64,000 nucleotides of DNA, from NCBI GenBank assembly GCA_016215625.1, contig JACRIW010000041.1:41554-105553 (forward strand), written 5' to 3'. Source of the stretch: Candidatus Eiseniibacteriota bacterium (GTDB lineage: Bacteria; Eisenbacteria; RBG-16-71-46). A model generated the notes under the pieces. The model had not been told where the DNA came from. It did not search any database and was given only the letters and a program-made list of their open reading frames with translations. The position numbers and the translations under genes were made by a program. Each line of letters opens with the position of its first letter. Position 1 is the stretch's first letter. This document shows, piece after piece, positions 63,201 to 64,000 of the stretch.

Positions 63201-63375
63201 TTCCCCGATCGCGAACGTGCTCATCGGCGGCCTGCTCAGCTCGACGCTGCTCGCGAGGCTCGTGACGCCGGTCGTCTACACGCTGCTCGCGCCGAAGGTC
63301 GAGCCGAAGACGGCCGCCGAACGGGGTGACCCGGATCCGGGAGTCGGCACGGGCGAGACGGCGCCCGCGCATTGA
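60238..63375 (+). CDS. RND-family efflux transporter (AcrB/HAE1-like)
   Basis: The 1045-residue protein has the usual 12 membrane helices and two large periplasmic loops. The proton-relay aspartates are D397/D398 in GLLVDDSIVVVENI on helix 4, and the relay Lys is in EIKNSILLVDF on helix 10. The start VPELAVKFPQLTIVLFL and PLAEDPTFPVSTYGVVAVYPGA-like loop place it nearer multidrug pumps than heavy-metal CzcA. Substrates are unknown. It completes the tripartite pump and ends before a strong bidirectional hairpin. Confidence 0.94.
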   Translation: MRVPELAVKFPQLTIVLFLMAAALGVTALGSIPLAEDPTFPVSTYGVVAVYPGATPADLEQLVVDKLETHFNELDDLKSLKTSIEDGVAVITVEFEANTDPDKKYDEVVREVNALRPELPADLYRLEVQKWDLANVNIAQLALVSDSQPYAVLESEARRLKERLEKVSGVRTVDRWAYPEREVRVELDPGRLAQLRIPASRVLEAIGSENANIPGGSADAGARRFSVKTSGSYRTVEEVRHTVVAGDGRSVVTLGDVARVRWDHSDLRHIGRWNGQRAAFVTANMRPGERIDAVRDRIWRELDAYEKTLPPGVKLERPFDQSVNVNHRLARLGEDFALAILLVLVTLLPLGTRASLVVMISIPLSLAIGVALLQLTGFSINQLSIVGFVIALGLLVDDSIVVVENIERFLRAGVPREKAAIAATKQISVAVLGCTATLIAAFIPIFLLPGNAGKYIASLPAAVVYTIVASLAVSLTIVPFLSSRMLVAHANPEGNAILRALNRGIDLTYGRWLHRAIAAPRRTLLAAGALFALSFALVPVIGFSLFPKADTPQFLVRVTTPQGSSLAETDRAARFVEGVLRARPEVTDVVTNVGHGNPMIYYNVSSENERANFAELFVRIREFDSRRTPAAFDSLQRIFDGYANARIELKAFENGPPIDAPIAMRITGEDLDTLRAVAAQVQRTIEGTPGTWNVVNPVQLRTTDLRVDVDSRKAGLYGVPTVEVDRAVRMALAGFEAGSVREADGQDYAIRVRLPSEPRAAHVARSFDGAPSLEALDRLYVTSVTGAAVPLRQIADIRLESSTPIIQHYAKARSVTVSANVSTGQNTDKVTKQVLARLAALDLPAGYRIIPAGEIESREESFGGLGTAIILTVFIILAILVLEFGTFRSTLIVASVIPLGVVGGLIALFVSGYSLSFTAMIGFIALIGIEIKNSILLVDFTNQLREKGHGVREAVEEAGKIRFLPILLTTLTAIGGLLPLALQRSSLYSPIANVLIGGLLSSTLLARLVTPVVYTLLAPKVEPKTAAERGDPDPGVGTGETAPAH

Positions 63376-63382
63376 CGGCGTG

Positions 63383-63421
63383 GGAGCGGGAGGGAGGAGC
63401 GGCGCTCCGCCCTCCCGCTCC
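63383..63421. terminator. Bidirectional terminator after the RND gene
   Basis: A 12-bp outer stem (GGAGCGGGAGGG against CCCTCCCGCTCC) and a 5-bp inner stem separated by one mismatch form a long hairpin between convergent genes ending at 63375 and 63427. Confidence 0.8.
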
Positions 63422-63426
63422 GCCGT

Positions 63427-64000
63427 TCAGCGCCGCGGGATGCGATGGAAGACGAGCCCCGCGCGCAGCGCGAAGCCGCTCACCGTCGTGCCGCGCGTGC
63501 GCTGCACCCAGCCGCCTTCGACCGCGGTGACGGGGGGAGAGTCCCACACCGTCGCGTGTCCGCCGCGCACGAGTTCGGCCCCGAATGCGATGCCGGGTCC
63601 GCCGGATGCCGGCCGTGCTTCGAAGGAGGCGCCGGCGACGGCGAACCACATCGCTCCGCCCTCGGGATCTTCACCCGCGACGTTGATGCGCACGCCGGAG
63701 CCCGTCGCGCTCACGTCGCCGCGCGCGGCGAGCACGTACAGCTCGGCGCGTCCGCCCGGCCGGTCGAAGTCCCACGCGGGGCCGATCCCGAACCACGCGA
63801 CGTCCTGCGTGGTTTCGTACGTTCCGGTGATCGGCTCGAACAGGAACGTGCCCGACGTGACGTAGGAAGCGCTTTCGAGCCGGTGCATGACGAGTTCGCT
63901 CCTCAGCGCCGGTCCGCCGGACTCGCCGGCCCAGTTCCCGACGAAGTCGATCCCGAGACCGGAGCCGGCGACGTCCGTGAAATCGCCCGAACCGAACAAC
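63427..64000 (-). CDS. C-terminal part of a predicted outer-membrane beta-barrel protein (5' end outside window)
   Basis: At least the last 190 residues are encoded; the frame is open to the right edge. The segment is built of alternating polar/hydrophobic strands, such as GLGIDFVGNWAGES, SELVMHRLESASY, DVAWFGIGPAWDFD, RAELYVLAARGD and SGFALRAGLVFH, with short Gly/Asp turns, as in small barrels. It ends AGLVFHRIPRR rather than in a terminal Phe, so the barrel assignment is moderate. Function is unknown. Confidence 0.6.
   Translation of the reverse strand, partial: LFGSGDFTDVAGSGLGIDFVGNWAGESGGPALRSELVMHRLESASYVTSGTFLFEPITGTYETTQDVAWFGIGPAWDFDRPGGRAELYVLAARGDVSATGSGVRINVAGEDPEGGAMWFAVAGASFEARPASGGPGIAFGAELVRGGHATVWDSPPVTAVEGGWVQRTRGTTVSGFALRAGLVFHRIPRR

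Noticed and set aside
60199..63372. 1057-codon open frame on the - strand opposite the RND pump
   Set aside because: It is complementary to a full-length AcrB-like gene and extremely rich in His/Asp/Arg/Glu without any motif.

Overview
The window is a GC-rich bacterial chromosome segment. It encodes 51 supportable protein genes, two of them cut by the window edges. I see no rRNA, tRNA, CRISPR array, insertion sequence or phage gene. LPS export (LptC/LptB), a BamD-like lipoprotein, TolC/RND efflux, outer-membrane beta-barrels and many lipoproteins indicate a diderm cell. An exported esterase ending in a FlgD-like/type-IX-like sorting domain, the HprK plus mannose-type PTS set and a very rich multihaem cytochrome complement suggest an uncultured lineage near the FCB group, for example Candidatus Eisenbacteria or a relative. 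This placement is inference from gene content only.

Layout. (1) Positions 3-10600, + strand: one probable operon lptC'-lptB-rpoN-hpf-hprK-PTS EIIA/EIIB/EIIC/EIID-ptsH-ptsI-phosphoglucose/phosphomannose isomerase-metK. Most junctions are overlapping stop/start codons and it ends in a strong hairpin. (2) Positions 10697-22070: a catalytic/non-catalytic M16 protease pair, a nucleotide-sugar-type epimerase, a monooxygenase-like protein, a VapBC module, ahcY, an aminotransferase, two DinB-like proteins and a GH1 glycosidase. (3) Positions 22084-28268, - strand: an exported esterase, a membrane pyrophosphatase and an unrecognised membrane protein.

(4) Positions 28593-46224, + strand, is the most striking region. 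A sigma-54-like promoter precedes a 17.5-kb cytochrome locus: an NHL beta-propeller, a 6-haem cytochrome, a membrane-anchored cytochrome with 9 CXXCH plus one CX3CH, a putative outer-membrane beta-barrel, two CsgG-like lipoproteins, a small secreted protein, a 42-haem cytochrome, a 13-haem cytochrome fused to a b-type membrane domain, a Rieske protein, a cytochrome b, a tail-anchored 9-haem cytochrome and an 18-haem NapC-like protein. I count 97 canonical CXXCH motifs in six proteins. The cytochrome b keeps the two histidines of haem bL/bp but has lost both ligands of haem bH/bn, so it may be a one-haem Rieske/b complex without a normal Q-cycle. The most economical reading is a dedicated quinol-to-cell-surface electron route: quinone modules, periplasmic cytochrome chains, then an outer-membrane barrel with secretion-type lipoproteins.

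(5) Positions 46364-49870: an acyl-CoA dehydrogenase and a convergent GT-C glycosyltransferase. (6) Positions 49978-56891: ftsK-rimO-unknown-bamD-like-nadD-methyltransferase, all translationally coupled. (7) Positions 56916-63421: a TetR regulator divergent from a TolC/adaptor/RND tripartite pump, with an inverted-repeat operator candidate between them. (8) The right edge cuts a predicted outer-membrane protein gene on the - strand.
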